A program made the translations under genes and the position numbers. This document shows, piece by piece, positions 15,643 to 23,312 of a stretch of DNA of 39,451 nt (positions are counted from its first letter, which is position 1; each line of letters begins with the position of its first letter). Origin of the DNA: Gracilibacter sp. (GTDB lineage: Bacteria > Bacillota > Desulfitobacteriia > Desulfitobacteriales > Syntrophobotulaceae); NCBI GenBank assembly GCA_024637055.1, contig JAGXFZ010000030.1:1-39451 (forward strand), written 5' to 3'. The notes under the pieces were generated by a model. That model had not been told where the DNA came from. It saw only the letters and a program-made list of their open reading frames with translations, and ran no database searches.

Positions 15643-17556
15643 ATGACTGAAACAATCTTAGAAAAAACTGAAGGCAGAGTTAGTTATCATGACTCCGTAG
15701 AAGAGATGCTCATAAGAATCAGAGAAGATGGCATGTCAAATGTCTTCGACCGCTGGACTGAACAAGAAAAGATTAGATGTAAATTCTGTCTTCAGGGGCT
15801 TAGTTGCCAACTCTGTACCCAAGGGCCATGTAGGATAAGTGAGAAGAGCGGTCAAGATAAAGGTGTTTGTGGTATTGGTCCAGATGCTATGGCCATGCGC
15901 AATGTACTCTTACGTAATATTATGGGTGCTGCAACCTATAGTCATCATGCCTATGAAGCTTTTCGGACGCTTAGAGCTACAGGCCAAGGAAAAACTCCTT
16001 TCAAAATTACCGATGTTGATAAACTTAAATGGATGTGTGGAATGGTAGGGATCGACAATAATCAAGACACCAATCAAATGGCTGTTCAACTTGCCGACTT
16101 CTTTGAAAAAGAAATGGGTAAAGATCCAGCAGAGCCTAGTGTAATGGTAGATGTCTTCGCTCCTAAGAAGAGAAAGCAAGTCTGGAAAGATCTTAATATT
16201 TACCCTACTGGAGTTGTCCATGAAGAGCAAAACTGCGTGGCTAGCTGCTTAACCAATGTAGATGGAGATTATGTTTCCTTAGCCAAAAAAGCACTTAGGC
16301 TCGGTCTTTCCACCATATATACTGCACAAATTGGTTTGGAAATGTCTCAAGATATCCTCTTTGGGACGCCTTATCCACATGAAGTCAATGTTGACCTAGG
16401 AATTATGGATCCCGATTATATTAACATTGTATTTAATGGTCACCAACCTTGGGCTGGCGTAGCAACCATCCTCAAAGCCCGGACCCCAGAAGTTCAGCAA
16501 ATGGCTAAAGCAGCAGGAGCTAAAGGTCTAAGAGTGGTTGGTTCCATTGAAACCGGCCAAGAACTTCTCCAACGTTTCGATATAGACGATGTTTTCACAG
16601 GGCTGATGGGGAACTGGCTGTCCATCGAGCCCCTTCTCGCCACAGGAACTGTAGATGTCTTGGCTATGGAAGAAAACTGTTCCCCTCCAGCTATCGATAT
16701 GTATGCTGAAAAATACCAGATTACCCTAGTCGCTGTCAGCACCATTGTCAACCTGCCGGGACTAAATCATCTCATCCCTTACAATCCGGGCGAAGTTGAT
16801 GCTATGGCTAATAGACTTATTGAATTAGGAATTGAAAACTTCGGGAAGAGAAAAAATAAGATTACTCCTCAGGTACCCACTAAAATCCAAAAAGCAATAG
16901 CTGGTTTCTCTACTGAAGCTGTTCTGAAAGCTCTAGGAAACAAACTGGATCCCCTCGTAGAAGTAATCGCTGCAGGTAAGATTAAAGGTGTTGTAGCGCT
17001 TGTCAATTGTGCCAGCCTTAGAAACGGCCCTCAAGACTGGAACACTGTTACTATCACCAATGAATTGATTAAAAAGGATATCCTAGTGGTCAGCGGGGGC
17101 TGTGGTAACCATGCTTTAGAGGTTGCAGGTCTATGTAGCCTCGAGGCCGCTAATCAAGCCGGAGAAGGCTTAAAAGAGGTCTGCAATGCACTTGGAATTC
17201 CACCTGTCCTTAGTTTCGGCACCTGTACCGATACAGGTCGCATCTCAATGTTGGTTACAGCCTTAGCAGATCACCTCGATGTCGATATTCCCCAGCTACC
17301 TATCGCTGTTACTGCACCGGAATGGATGGAACAAAAAGCAACCATCGATGCAGTTTTCGCCTTGGCTTATGGCGCATATACCCATCTTTCCCCTACTCCT
17401 TTCGTAACAGGAGCTCCCAAGCTAGTCAAGCTACTGACTGAAGATATAGAAGGGTTAACTGGTGGCAAGTTAGCCTTAGGAGATGATCCAGTACAAGTAG
17501 CAAACGATATAGAGCAGCATATCATCGCCAAAAGAAAGGGGTTAGGATTAAGTTAA
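15643..17556 (+). CDS. CODH-family Ni/Fe-S protein with hybrid-cluster-like active-site ligands
   Basis: This 637-aa protein is colinear with the catalytic subunit of anaerobic CO dehydrogenase (CooS). I align its residues to the C-cluster ligands of Carboxydothermus CODH-II: H267 (NGHQP), E303 (VVGSIETG), C346 (EENCSPP), C456 (LVNCASL), C487 (SGGCGNH) and C528 (FGTCTD). The ligand normally Cys (C295 of CODH-II) is thus Glu, and E563-x-K565 (WMEQKA) follows. The hybrid cluster protein uses His, Glu, four Cys and a late ExK, so this site resembles it more than a CO oxidiser. Cluster B cysteines C55, C58, C63 and C76 are intact, and C46/C49 form CxxC at cluster D. I chose ATG 15643 (GGAGG 8 nt upstream). 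No cooC or cooF is adjacent. CO oxidation should not be assumed. Confidence 0.85.
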   Translation: MTETILEKTEGRVSYHDSVEEMLIRIREDGMSNVFDRWTEQEKIRCKFCLQGLSCQLCTQGPCRISEKSGQDKGVCGIGPDAMAMRNVLLRNIMGAATYSHHAYEAFRTLRATGQGKTPFKITDVDKLKWMCGMVGIDNNQDTNQMAVQLADFFEKEMGKDPAEPSVMVDVFAPKKRKQVWKDLNIYPTGVVHEEQNCVASCLTNVDGDYVSLAKKALRLGLSTIYTAQIGLEMSQDILFGTPYPHEVNVDLGIMDPDYINIVFNGHQPWAGVATILKARTPEVQQMAKAAGAKGLRVVGSIETGQELLQRFDIDDVFTGLMGNWLSIEPLLATGTVDVLAMEENCSPPAIDMYAEKYQITLVAVSTIVNLPGLNHLIPYNPGEVDAMANRLIELGIENFGKRKNKITPQVPTKIQKAIAGFSTEAVLKALGNKLDPLVEVIAAGKIKGVVALVNCASLRNGPQDWNTVTITNELIKKDILVVSGGCGNHALEVAGLCSLEAANQAGEGLKEVCNALGIPPVLSFGTCTDTGRISMLVTALADHLDVDIPQLPIAVTAPEWMEQKATIDAVFALAYGAYTHLSPTPFVTGAPKLVKLLTEDIEGLTGGKLALGDDPVQVANDIEQHIIAKRKGLGLS

Positions 17557-17585
17557 TCTGAAAATCATTTAATATCTGTTATAAC

Positions 17586-17622
17586 AGAGAGTGTGCAGCA
17601 ATGGTTGAACTGCACACTCTCT
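17586..17622 (+). terminator. Terminator after the CODH-like gene
   Basis: A perfect 13-bp stem, AGAGAGTGTGCAG (17586-17598) with CTGCACACTCTCT (17610-17622), around an 11-nt loop. The T-tract is short. It also lies 38 bp past the end of the convergent ATPase fragment and may serve both. Confidence 0.8.
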
Positions 17623-17659
17623 TTCGTCACTCAAAACCCACGAAGGACCTACTCGTATT

Positions 17660-18617
17660 CTAAAGAGCCTTATAATTAAGAACCCTCATTGTATTAAGTA
17701 TAGCGATAAGGGCGACCCCAACATCGGCAAATACAGCCTCCCAGATTGTGGCTATCCCAAAAGTTCCCATAGTCAGAACAATGGCTTTAATTCCTAAGGC
17801 AAAGAATATATTCTGCCAGACGATTGATCTCGTTTTCTTGGCAATCCTAACAGCACCCAGGATCTTTGATGGTTCATCGGTCATAAGCACTATATCGGCT
17901 GCTTCAATGGCCGCATCAGAACCCAGTCCGCCCAATGCAATCCCAACATCTGCTCTGGCTAGCACAGGTGCATCGTTAATTCCATCACCTATAAACATCA
18001 GTTTGCTCTTGTGAGATAGCTCATTTTCCAGTCTTTCTAGAATCTCGACCTTCTGGTCTGGGATTAATTCTGCGTAAACCTCATCAAACCCTAGCTCCTG
18101 AGCTATCTTTTGACTGACCTTGTTAGTATCACCAGTCAACATGACCAATTTCTTAATCCCTAACTGCCTTAATCCTTGAAGGGTACTAAGTGTATCTTGC
18201 TTAACTCTATCTGAGATAGTTATATTACCTACATAACTCCCATCTATAGCGAGATATATAACCGTGCCTATATCCTGAACAAGATCATAGGGTATATTCT
18301 CTCTCTCCATAAATCTTGCGTTCCCTGCCATGATCAATCTCCCCCGGATTATAGCTTTCACGCCATATCCATCTATCTCTTCATATTGGGAGATACTACT
18401 TTTATCTATCTCTTTTCCATAGCTCTTCAAGATAGAAATTGCTATAGGATGACTTGAGTAGCTTTCAACTAGAGCTGCATATTCTAGCAGATCATCTGCT
18501 GATATAGAAGAACTGGGATTTACGGATATCACTTCAAATACTCCCTCGGTGATAGTCCCGGTTTTATCAAAGACAGCGGTGGTTACACTATTTAGTGCTT
18601 CAAGGTAGTTGCTGCCT
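17660..18617 (-). pseudogene. 5'-truncated heavy-metal P1B-type ATPase copy
   Basis: It encodes the C-terminal catalytic half of a Zn/Cd/Pb-type P-type ATPase, closely similar along its length to the intact gene at 23313-25478. The frame is open from the break at 18617 (GSNYLEALNSV) through the phosphorylation site DKTGT, then MLTGDTN, GDGINDAPVLARADVG and the last membrane helices. Everything before the equivalent of residue 403 of the intact copy is missing: metal-binding domain, His-rich loop, CPC helix and actuator domain. Homology ends sharply where the REP-like repeats begin. An internal ATG (18532) exists, but the product could not transport. Confidence 0.9.
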
Positions 18618-18623
18618 TAACCC

Positions 18624-18689
18624 AACCACAACCACGGGAACAAGTACATCGGTTGACCTGTCCCCATGGTTGGTCCGTCCCCATGGTTG
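18624..18689. repeat. REP-like repeat cluster, CAACCACGGGGACA and inverted copies
   Basis: One copy of CAACCACGGGG (18629-18639) and two inverted copies, CCCCATGGTTG (18662-18672, 18679-18689). GGGGACAAGT (18636-18645) can pair with ACCTGTCCCC (18656-18665) around CATCGGTTG-type sequence. The same units recur at 20795-20910. They abut the break in the ATPase copy. The pattern resembles the short palindromes associated with REP-type tyrosine transposases; no such transposase is in the window. Confidence 0.7.
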
Positions 18690-18707
18690 TCCTTGAAAAG
18701 TGAATAA

Positions 18708-19307
18708 TCAGGTGTTTACATTTATTTTGGAAGCTGGAGGATAAGGTGGGTAGACATATAGTTCTTTTCCTTCGTTATCAAAAGCAATTATTTGATCAAT
18801 TACAGCAGTCGTATCTAACTTCGAGTAGCAATAAAATTTTTGATTTTCATTAAAAACTAAATTTGCTAAGGATTTATCACTAAAATATATTTTTATTTCT
18901 TTAATGTTATTATCATTAATAATTCCGCTAAAAAATAAATAAGGCTTTTCTAAATTTTTGTCTCTAATATAAGAAGATAAAAAATGAATATCAAAGGCTG
19001 TATCCTTATCAACTATACTTGCAGCGCCATAAGTTATCTTTTCTTCTCTTGTTACTTGCATTAATCCAATATATTGTTGATTTTGGCTTAATAACGAAAC
19101 TTGAACTAGGTAACCTTCAGGTGTTTCAGTCTTTGATTCAATATTAAATTGATCAATTGTTTCAATTAAATCTTCATTTTCTATAATATAATTAATAATT
19201 TTCATTTCAAGTGTGGTATAATAATTGCTATTCGAATTTATGTGTGAACATCCGGTGAAAAACAAAATTAATAACAAGAAAGCTAACAAAACATTAATTT
19301 TTTTCAT
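18708..19307 (-). CDS. Hypothetical lipoprotein
   Basis: This 199-aa protein starts MKKINVLLAFLLLILFFTGCSH: a charged start, a hydrophobic core and a lipobox (FTGC) giving a lipid-anchored Cys on the outer face of the membrane. The mature part has no family I recognise. The ATG at 19307 has its own AGGAG site 7 nt upstream, so it is a gene in its own right. The same frame also stays open upstream into the subtilase remnant without a stop, so a fused product is formally possible. Codon use is very AT-rich. The function is unknown. Confidence 0.7.
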   Translation of the reverse strand: MKKINVLLAFLLLILFFTGCSHINSNSNYYTTLEMKIINYIIENEDLIETIDQFNIESKTETPEGYLVQVSLLSQNQQYIGLMQVTREEKITYGAASIVDKDTAFDIHFLSSYIRDKNLEKPYLFFSGIINDNNIKEIKIYFSDKSLANLVFNENQKFYCYSKLDTTAVIDQIIAFDNEGKELYVYPPYPPASKINVNT

Positions 19308-20118
19308 AAATGGACTCCTCTCAATAGTTAGTTTAATAGCATTTGTATAGTTAATTATTTTATAAACTTTACCGTTAAATGTTAATTTATCAGAAGATTT
19401 TTCCAAAATTTTTTTTAGTTCATTAACATCAAGAGAAGGATTAATTCCTTTTAATATTGCTACTAAGGAAGAAACAAATGGCGTTGAGGCTGATGTTCCA
19501 GTAAATTCAACTAGTGAATTATTTGAAATTGTTTTCACTCTATATCCAGAGGCATAAACATCTATTTTATCAGAAATAATAGAGAAATTTGATATCTTTT
19601 CTCTATTATCACAAGCTCCGACACCGATTACTTCATTATATGCAGCTGGATATTCACAAAATTCTGATCCCGTATTACCAGCTGCAGCAACAATAACAAT
19701 TCCTTGATCGTCAGCTTCTTGAATAATTTTATGTAATTCTTCATAATCTTTGTTTGTACCTACGCTTATATTAATAACATCTGGCTTATTTTGTATTGCG
19801 ATTTTAATTGCCTCTACCAAATACTTTATATCTGATACTTTATCTCCATAATCAATAAATAATATCTTTTCGCCTGGAATCACACCTTTATATCCAAGTC
19901 CTTGCCCAGCAATTATATTCGCAACTTTCATGCCATGATTCTCAATATTTGAATGATCACTTGTAGAGCTCACTTTTATATAATTATAATTCTTATTCTT
20001 GGCTCTTTGAATCTATATATGATTGTTTATCAGTAACAGGGGTCGCCAGTGATATAGAAGGAATTAAACCCATCATTAGTATACAAGTTAATAAAATTGG
20101 AAAAAGTTTCTTTCTCAT
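19308..20118 (-). pseudogene. Degraded subtilisin-family (S8) serine protease
   Basis: The start at 20118 (AGGAGG 6 nt upstream) encodes a good signal peptide, MRKKLFPILLTCILMMGLIP followed by SISLATP, but the frame stops at 19993 after 41 aa. The catalytic domain continues in another frame: NHGMKVANIIAG (catalytic His), AAAGNTG (oxyanion Asn) and GTSASTPFVSS (catalytic Ser). The catalytic Asp motif and most of a propeptide, expected between signal and His, are missing, so a deletion plus frame change is likely. No stop separates the domain from the downstream lipoprotein start. The original was a secreted protease; this copy should be inactive. Confidence 0.8.
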
Positions 20119-20286
20119 TTTTATCCTCCTAATTTACAATTAAATTTAAGCTCGTTATCAAAATGATTTACTTTTAGGGGATTAAAATACAATTATTAAT
20201 TCACTCCTCCACATAAAGCTCCCTTCACAAATATCCCCAGAAGGTATAATATAATAATTAACCTACATTTTTGTGTAGGGGCATTG

Positions 20287-20333
20287 TGCCTTCAGATTAG
20301 TGCTACTTTATGGGTGAGTATAATCTAAAGGCA
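20287..20333. other. Isolated 13-bp hairpin in an AT-rich non-coding stretch
   Basis: TGCCTTCAGATTA (20287-20299) and TAATCTAAAGGCA (20321-20333) pair at 12 of 13 positions around a 21-nt loop. It could be a terminator or the remnant of an element end. The surrounding 20119-20620 is a gene-free, very AT-rich stretch in which I see only this hairpin and the tandem repeat at 20399. Confidence 0.5.
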
Positions 20334-20398
20334 TTTGTATTTAAATTTAACTGTTAAAAGCCAGTTAATTTTAAATCTTACGTTATAATATTTATTAG

Positions 20399-20440
20399 AT
20401 CATTTTTATCTATAAATCATTTTTATTTATAAATCATTAG
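20399..20440. repeat. 17-bp tandem repeat, about 2.4 copies
   Basis: ATCATTTTTATCTATAA (20399-20415) and ATCATTTTTATTTATAA (20416-20432) differ at one base; a partial third copy, ATCATT, follows. No function is evident. Confidence 0.7.
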
Positions 20441-20620
20441 TGGTCAAATTTAGCACTATACTAATAATATGTATTATTTATAGATGTATTACTTCCATAT
20501 AATAACTCTAGTGGGTCGAATCATGTCAATTCTTCTGCATTACCACATTTAACAGATGTAGACAAACTATGCTCTATAAGTTGGCATAAGGAAAAGGAGA
20601 CGGAGTCAAGCTGATACGAT

Positions 20621-20790
20621 ACCTCCAAAGTAGACAGTCTAATTAAAATTAGACCAATCTACTTGGAGGTTTTTTATGGGAAGAAAAGCAAACTACAGCA
20701 AAGAGAAAAAATAAAGGCATGTAAAGATTACCTCAGTGACAAAGAGAGCTTTCGCAGCATTGCAAAAAGCATCGGCACAACTCATGAAGC
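20621..20790 (+). mobile_element. IS3-family left-end and orfA transposase remnant
   Basis: An imperfect inverted repeat (20621-20644 with 20647-20670) begins ACCTCCAAAGTAGACA and ends in GGAGG plus six T. An ATG at 20676 follows at ribosome-site distance and reads MGRKANYSKEK. After a frame change in an A-run it continues KIKACKDYLSDKESFRSIAK then SIGTTHE. This is the helix-turn-helix start of an IS3/IS150-type OrfA. It ends abruptly at the REP-like repeats; the rest of orfA, orfB and the right end are absent. Confidence 0.65.
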
Positions 20791-20794
20791 GGGA

Positions 20795-20910
20795 CAACCA
20801 CGGGGATACTACCCAACCACGCAACCACGGGGACAGCAGCCCGTGTGATAAGTCAGTTTCAACCACGGGGACAGGTATCAACCACGGGGACAGGTACATC
20901 GGTTGACCTG
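20795..20910. repeat. Second REP-like cluster, four CAACCACGGGG copies
   Basis: Direct copies of CAACCACGGGG at 20795-20805, 20822-20832, 20860-20870 and 20879-20889, most followed by ACAG. The last is followed by GTACATCGGTTGACCTG, which also occurs at 18644-18660. Further right, GGTTGTGGTTG (20937-20947) is the inverse of CAACCACAACC at 18624-18634. Copies in both orientations flank the 18.7-20.8 kb segment. Confidence 0.7.
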
Positions 20911-20948
20911 AGAAACGTCAACTGCTTTGTGTACTTGGTTGTGGTTGC

Positions 20949-21307
20949 ACTATCGCCTGACGGATTGGGCAACCTGCGTAAAGTCACAGATAATGTCAAT
21001 AACAACACCATCTATACCCTAGACGGCAACGGAAACGTCACCAAAGTTGAACACAAAGACGGCGATACGGTCCATTCCGAGTATGAACTTGCCTATGATG
21101 AACTCGGAGCAAAGCCCAAGTATATCCCTGAAATATGACTCCTTTGGCTTAACGAAGTATATTCTTCCAGACGGTGAGGAGTATCATTATTCCTACGATA
21201 TCGAAGGCCGAATAGAAACGGCGGAAACCCGAAATGGTCCCGATCTCTTAAACAAAGAATACCTCCACGACCCCGCCGGTAATATTACTGAGATTACAGT
21301 AGTATAA
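20949..21307 (+). pseudogene. RHS/YD-repeat protein fragment
   Basis: Two frames carry YD-repeat signatures. The first reads GLGNLRKVTDNVNNNTIYTL, DGNGNVTKVEH and YELAYDELG, ending near 21110. The second reads KYDSFGLTKYILPDGEEYHY, SYDIEGRIETAE and YLHDPAGNITEI, ending at a stop at 21307. Such repeats belong to RHS/wall-associated polymorphic toxin carriers. The frame break and the loss of both ends mark it as a remnant. Base composition is less AT-rich than the neighbouring 19-20.6 kb, in keeping with separate origin. The left end begins directly after REP-like sequence. Confidence 0.8.
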
Positions 21308-21357
21308 CATAAGTAAAGAAAGTAAAGATGTAAGAAAAATTGAAAGGTGGTTCTGTT

Positions 21358-21525
21358 ATGGAAATATTAAGAATTAGCTCAAAAGGACAGGTTACGATTC
21401 CAAAACCTATTCGACAAAACCACTGGATAGCTAAAGATAATATAGAAAATTCTCCAAAACCTCTACCTGTGTTGACTCTCTTTAACGAAATGTTAATTCT
21501 GTTTCCAAATCTGGTCACACGCTAG
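21358..21525 (+). pseudogene. AbrB/MazE-type DNA-binding fragment
   Basis: This 55-codon frame starts MEILRISSKGQVTIPKPIRQ, the swapped-hairpin DNA-binding motif of AbrB/SpoVT and MazE antitoxins, behind AGGTGG 7 nt upstream. After residue 20 the sequence no longer fits the family (a GLKPGD-like turn is expected), and no toxin gene follows. It is probably the broken start of an antitoxin or regulator gene. The next 120 bp hold nothing recognisable. Confidence 0.6.
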
Positions 21526-21648
21526 CTTCATTGGTAACTAATCCTGAATAAATAAACACAACAGGGAAATATTCTGAAGGAACAAAGGAAATTAGGTCCT
21601 CTTCTTACAGTGTAGAAAAATGACCAAAAAAACACAATCCAGTAATAT

Positions 21649-21810
21649 TTACCATAGCAAACGCTGTTTTTCATTATCTATTACTTGTTTAACAGCAATA
21701 ATCACATATACGGTAAAAATAAAGGCACTTAACGACAGTGTTACACCAAAATAGGAAAAGGGCTGTGCCCCTAATGTAGCAAAGTTTAGCCACAAGTCCA
21801 ACAGTGACAT
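21649..21810 (-). CDS. Hypothetical small membrane protein, 53 aa
   Basis: It is too short for most gene callers but well supported: ATG at 21810 with GGGGAG 8 nt upstream, 53 codons, one long hydrophobic helix (about 21-42, FGVTLSLSAFIFTVYVII) and a charged C-terminus (KQVIDNEKQRLLW). It is the last gene of a minus-strand group of four membrane proteins. It resembles the small helper subunits of transporters or respiratory complexes in size and shape, but I recognise no family. Confidence 0.6.
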   Translation of the reverse strand: MSLLDLWLNFATLGAQPFSYFGVTLSLSAFIFTVYVIIAVKQVIDNEKQRLLW

Positions 21811-21906
21811 ATCAAAACTCCCCCCAATCCATAATACTCAATGATCTGAATAGACGTTTAAACCTAATGCGTCTATTTCGACTGCTTAATGCTTTCTTTG
21901 ACTTTA

Positions 21907-22722
21907 TTAAATATCTTCACGCACCCCTTGTTCGATCTTGTTGACCTCATCACTGAGAAAGAGGTGGATGGCAAGGAACATTATCAATAATACTAGAGAA
22001 AAAGGAACTTGAGCATGAATAAATCTGAAGATACTATAAATCTTATCAGTAGGTTCAAGAGCTTGTAAGACAGCAATCGCCACGTAATCAAGGTCATGGA
22101 ACACGATACCAAGATCCGTGTGATCACGAAAGACCGGAAAGAAAATCGTCATCGAAATAGGGACTAACTTATAAGGATTTAGGACTCCGATGAATGACCT
22201 ATGCTTTTCTTCCACATCCGGGCTTACTTTTGAAGATGAAATGTCAAGTTCTTCTTCTAAAGCCTCGAGTCTTTCCTCTTGTTCCGTTATTAATGGATTC
22301 TTTGCAGTTTGCAACAATTTATTAATTTTGCCAGTTAAAAAAAGCCCCAAACATAAAGCTAAGATTAAGAAGGCGAGTGAATAAGGCACATGAAACTCAA
22401 AAATTATAAACGCTGAAAATATATTGGCAAACGTTGGCTCCAATGCCTGTCTGATATAAATGTCTATTTCTCCCAAACTTGTTACTGATACCCCAATTGC
22501 AATACTAGGAATGACAGAAAACCAGAACGCTGTGGAAATCGGAGATAAGTTAAATGGATTAAGAATTCTAGCATAAAACTTACGTTGTTGCTCTGCTATT
22601 GCATGCTTAATCTTTTCGAGATATTGTTTTTCTACAATTGATAGAGGACGCCAACCAATTCCGTTAAGATACTGCTTAAGATATTCTTGCATACACATGC
22701 AAGGACTTGATGGCCCCCTCAT
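21907..22722 (-). CDS. Unknown membrane protein with internal tandem duplication, 271 aa
   Basis: Two homologous halves, about residues 53-138 and 179-266, each read ILNPFNLSPIS or VLNPYKLVPIS, then two hydrophobic helices separated by a conserved QALEPT segment, then VPYSL/VPFSL and a K-NK end. An acidic coiled linker (EEQEERLEALEEELD-like, about 145-172) joins them. The N-terminal 50 residues are soluble and contain CMCM. I predict four helices with pseudo-twofold symmetry, as in small transporter or channel subunits. I chose ATG 22722 because AAGGAG lies 8 nt upstream. I do not recognise the family. The flanking genes are three membrane miniproteins, probably its partners. Confidence 0.75.
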   Translation of the reverse strand: MRGPSSPCMCMQEYLKQYLNGIGWRPLSIVEKQYLEKIKHAIAEQQRKFYARILNPFNLSPISTAFWFSVIPSIAIGVSVTSLGEIDIYIRQALEPTFANIFSAFIIFEFHVPYSLAFLILALCLGLFLTGKINKLLQTAKNPLITEQEERLEALEEELDISSSKVSPDVEEKHRSFIGVLNPYKLVPISMTIFFPVFRDHTDLGIVFHDLDYVAIAVLQALEPTDKIYSIFRFIHAQVPFSLVLLIMFLAIHLFLSDEVNKIEQGVREDI

Positions 22723-22738
22723 AAAAAACACTCCTTCC

Positions 22739-22939
22739 TTAAAACTGTTCTATTACGGCATTTTCACTTTCAGTTGTTTTTGGTGGTTCCGTAAGACCTA
22801 CTGTTTTAGTAAATAACCAGACCCAAAAAATCGAGTTGATTATAGCAATAATAGTGGGTACTGGTAACCAGACTCCCCAATACTTACCTTCCGTCGGATT
22901 ATCTTTCTTTTTGGGCTTTTTAACCTGATAATTATTCAT
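22739..22939 (-). CDS. Hypothetical small membrane protein, 66 aa
   Basis: A lysine-rich N-terminus (KKPKKKDNP) is followed by one helix (about 24-46, VWLPVPTIIAIINSIFWVWL) and an acidic tail. GGGAGGGG precedes the ATG. It is 16 bp upstream of the 271-aa gene, so it is almost certainly co-transcribed with it. The positive-inside rule puts the N-terminus in the cytoplasm. No family is recognised. Confidence 0.7.
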   Translation of the reverse strand: MNNYQVKKPKKKDNPTEGKYWGVWLPVPTIIAIINSIFWVWLFTKTVGLTEPPKTTESENAVIEQF

Positions 22940-22970
22940 TCAAGCCCCTCCCTAATTAGAGTTTTTTACT

Positions 22971-23111
22971 TTATTTAACGGTCTCCCAATTACGCAGGAT
23001 GACTGCTCCTAATACAAAAGAGACTACGAAAGAAAATACCAGCCAAATAATCCAATAACCTTGAATGAGCGACAAAGGGCTAAAGCCCCAATATCCATAG
23101 CCAGACATCAT
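22971..23111 (-). CDS. Hypothetical small membrane protein, 46 aa
   Basis: The ATG at 23111 (or the adjacent ATG at 23108) is preceded by AAGGGG. The product begins MMSGYGYWGFSPLSLIQGYW, has a single helix rich in aromatic residues and ends VILRNWETVK. It is the first gene of the four-gene membrane cassette, 31 bp before the 66-aa gene. Gly/Tyr/Trp-rich starts are seen in small accessory subunits of sodium symporters and oxidases, but that similarity is only by shape. Confidence 0.6.
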   Translation of the reverse strand: MMSGYGYWGFSPLSLIQGYWIIWLVFSFVVSFVLGAVILRNWETVK

Positions 23112-23247
23112 AATACCACCCCTTATTTCATTACCATATTATTCCTCAGATATAATATGGTGCATGACCTATGCACTTAGTGGTAATATTCGGATTTTTA
23201 ATAGCACGAATTTATTCATTGCAATGAATATTGGTACCGACAACCAG

Positions 23248-23282
23248 AAAAAAACAGGAACCCTATATAGCAAGGGTTCCTG
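23248..23282 (-). terminator. Terminator of the P-type ATPase gene
   Basis: A perfect 10-bp stem, CAGGAACCCT (23255-23264) with AGGGTTCCTG (23273-23282). On the minus strand it is followed by seven T (23254-23248). It separates the ATPase transcript from the small-membrane-protein cassette downstream. Confidence 0.92.
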
Positions 23283-23312
23283 CGATTTTTAGTATTGATT
23301 TTCTTTTGTAAA

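Noticed and set aside
15643-17556. Calling this gene simply cooS, a CO-oxidising enzyme
   Set aside because: The Cys-to-Glu change at an active-site ligand and the lack of cooC/cooF make that function unsafe.
20795-20910. Possible short CRISPR array from regularly repeated CAACCACGGGG
   Set aside because: Spacing is irregular (about 19-38 bp), repeats are only 11-15 bp, inverted copies occur at 18.6 kb, and no cas gene is present.
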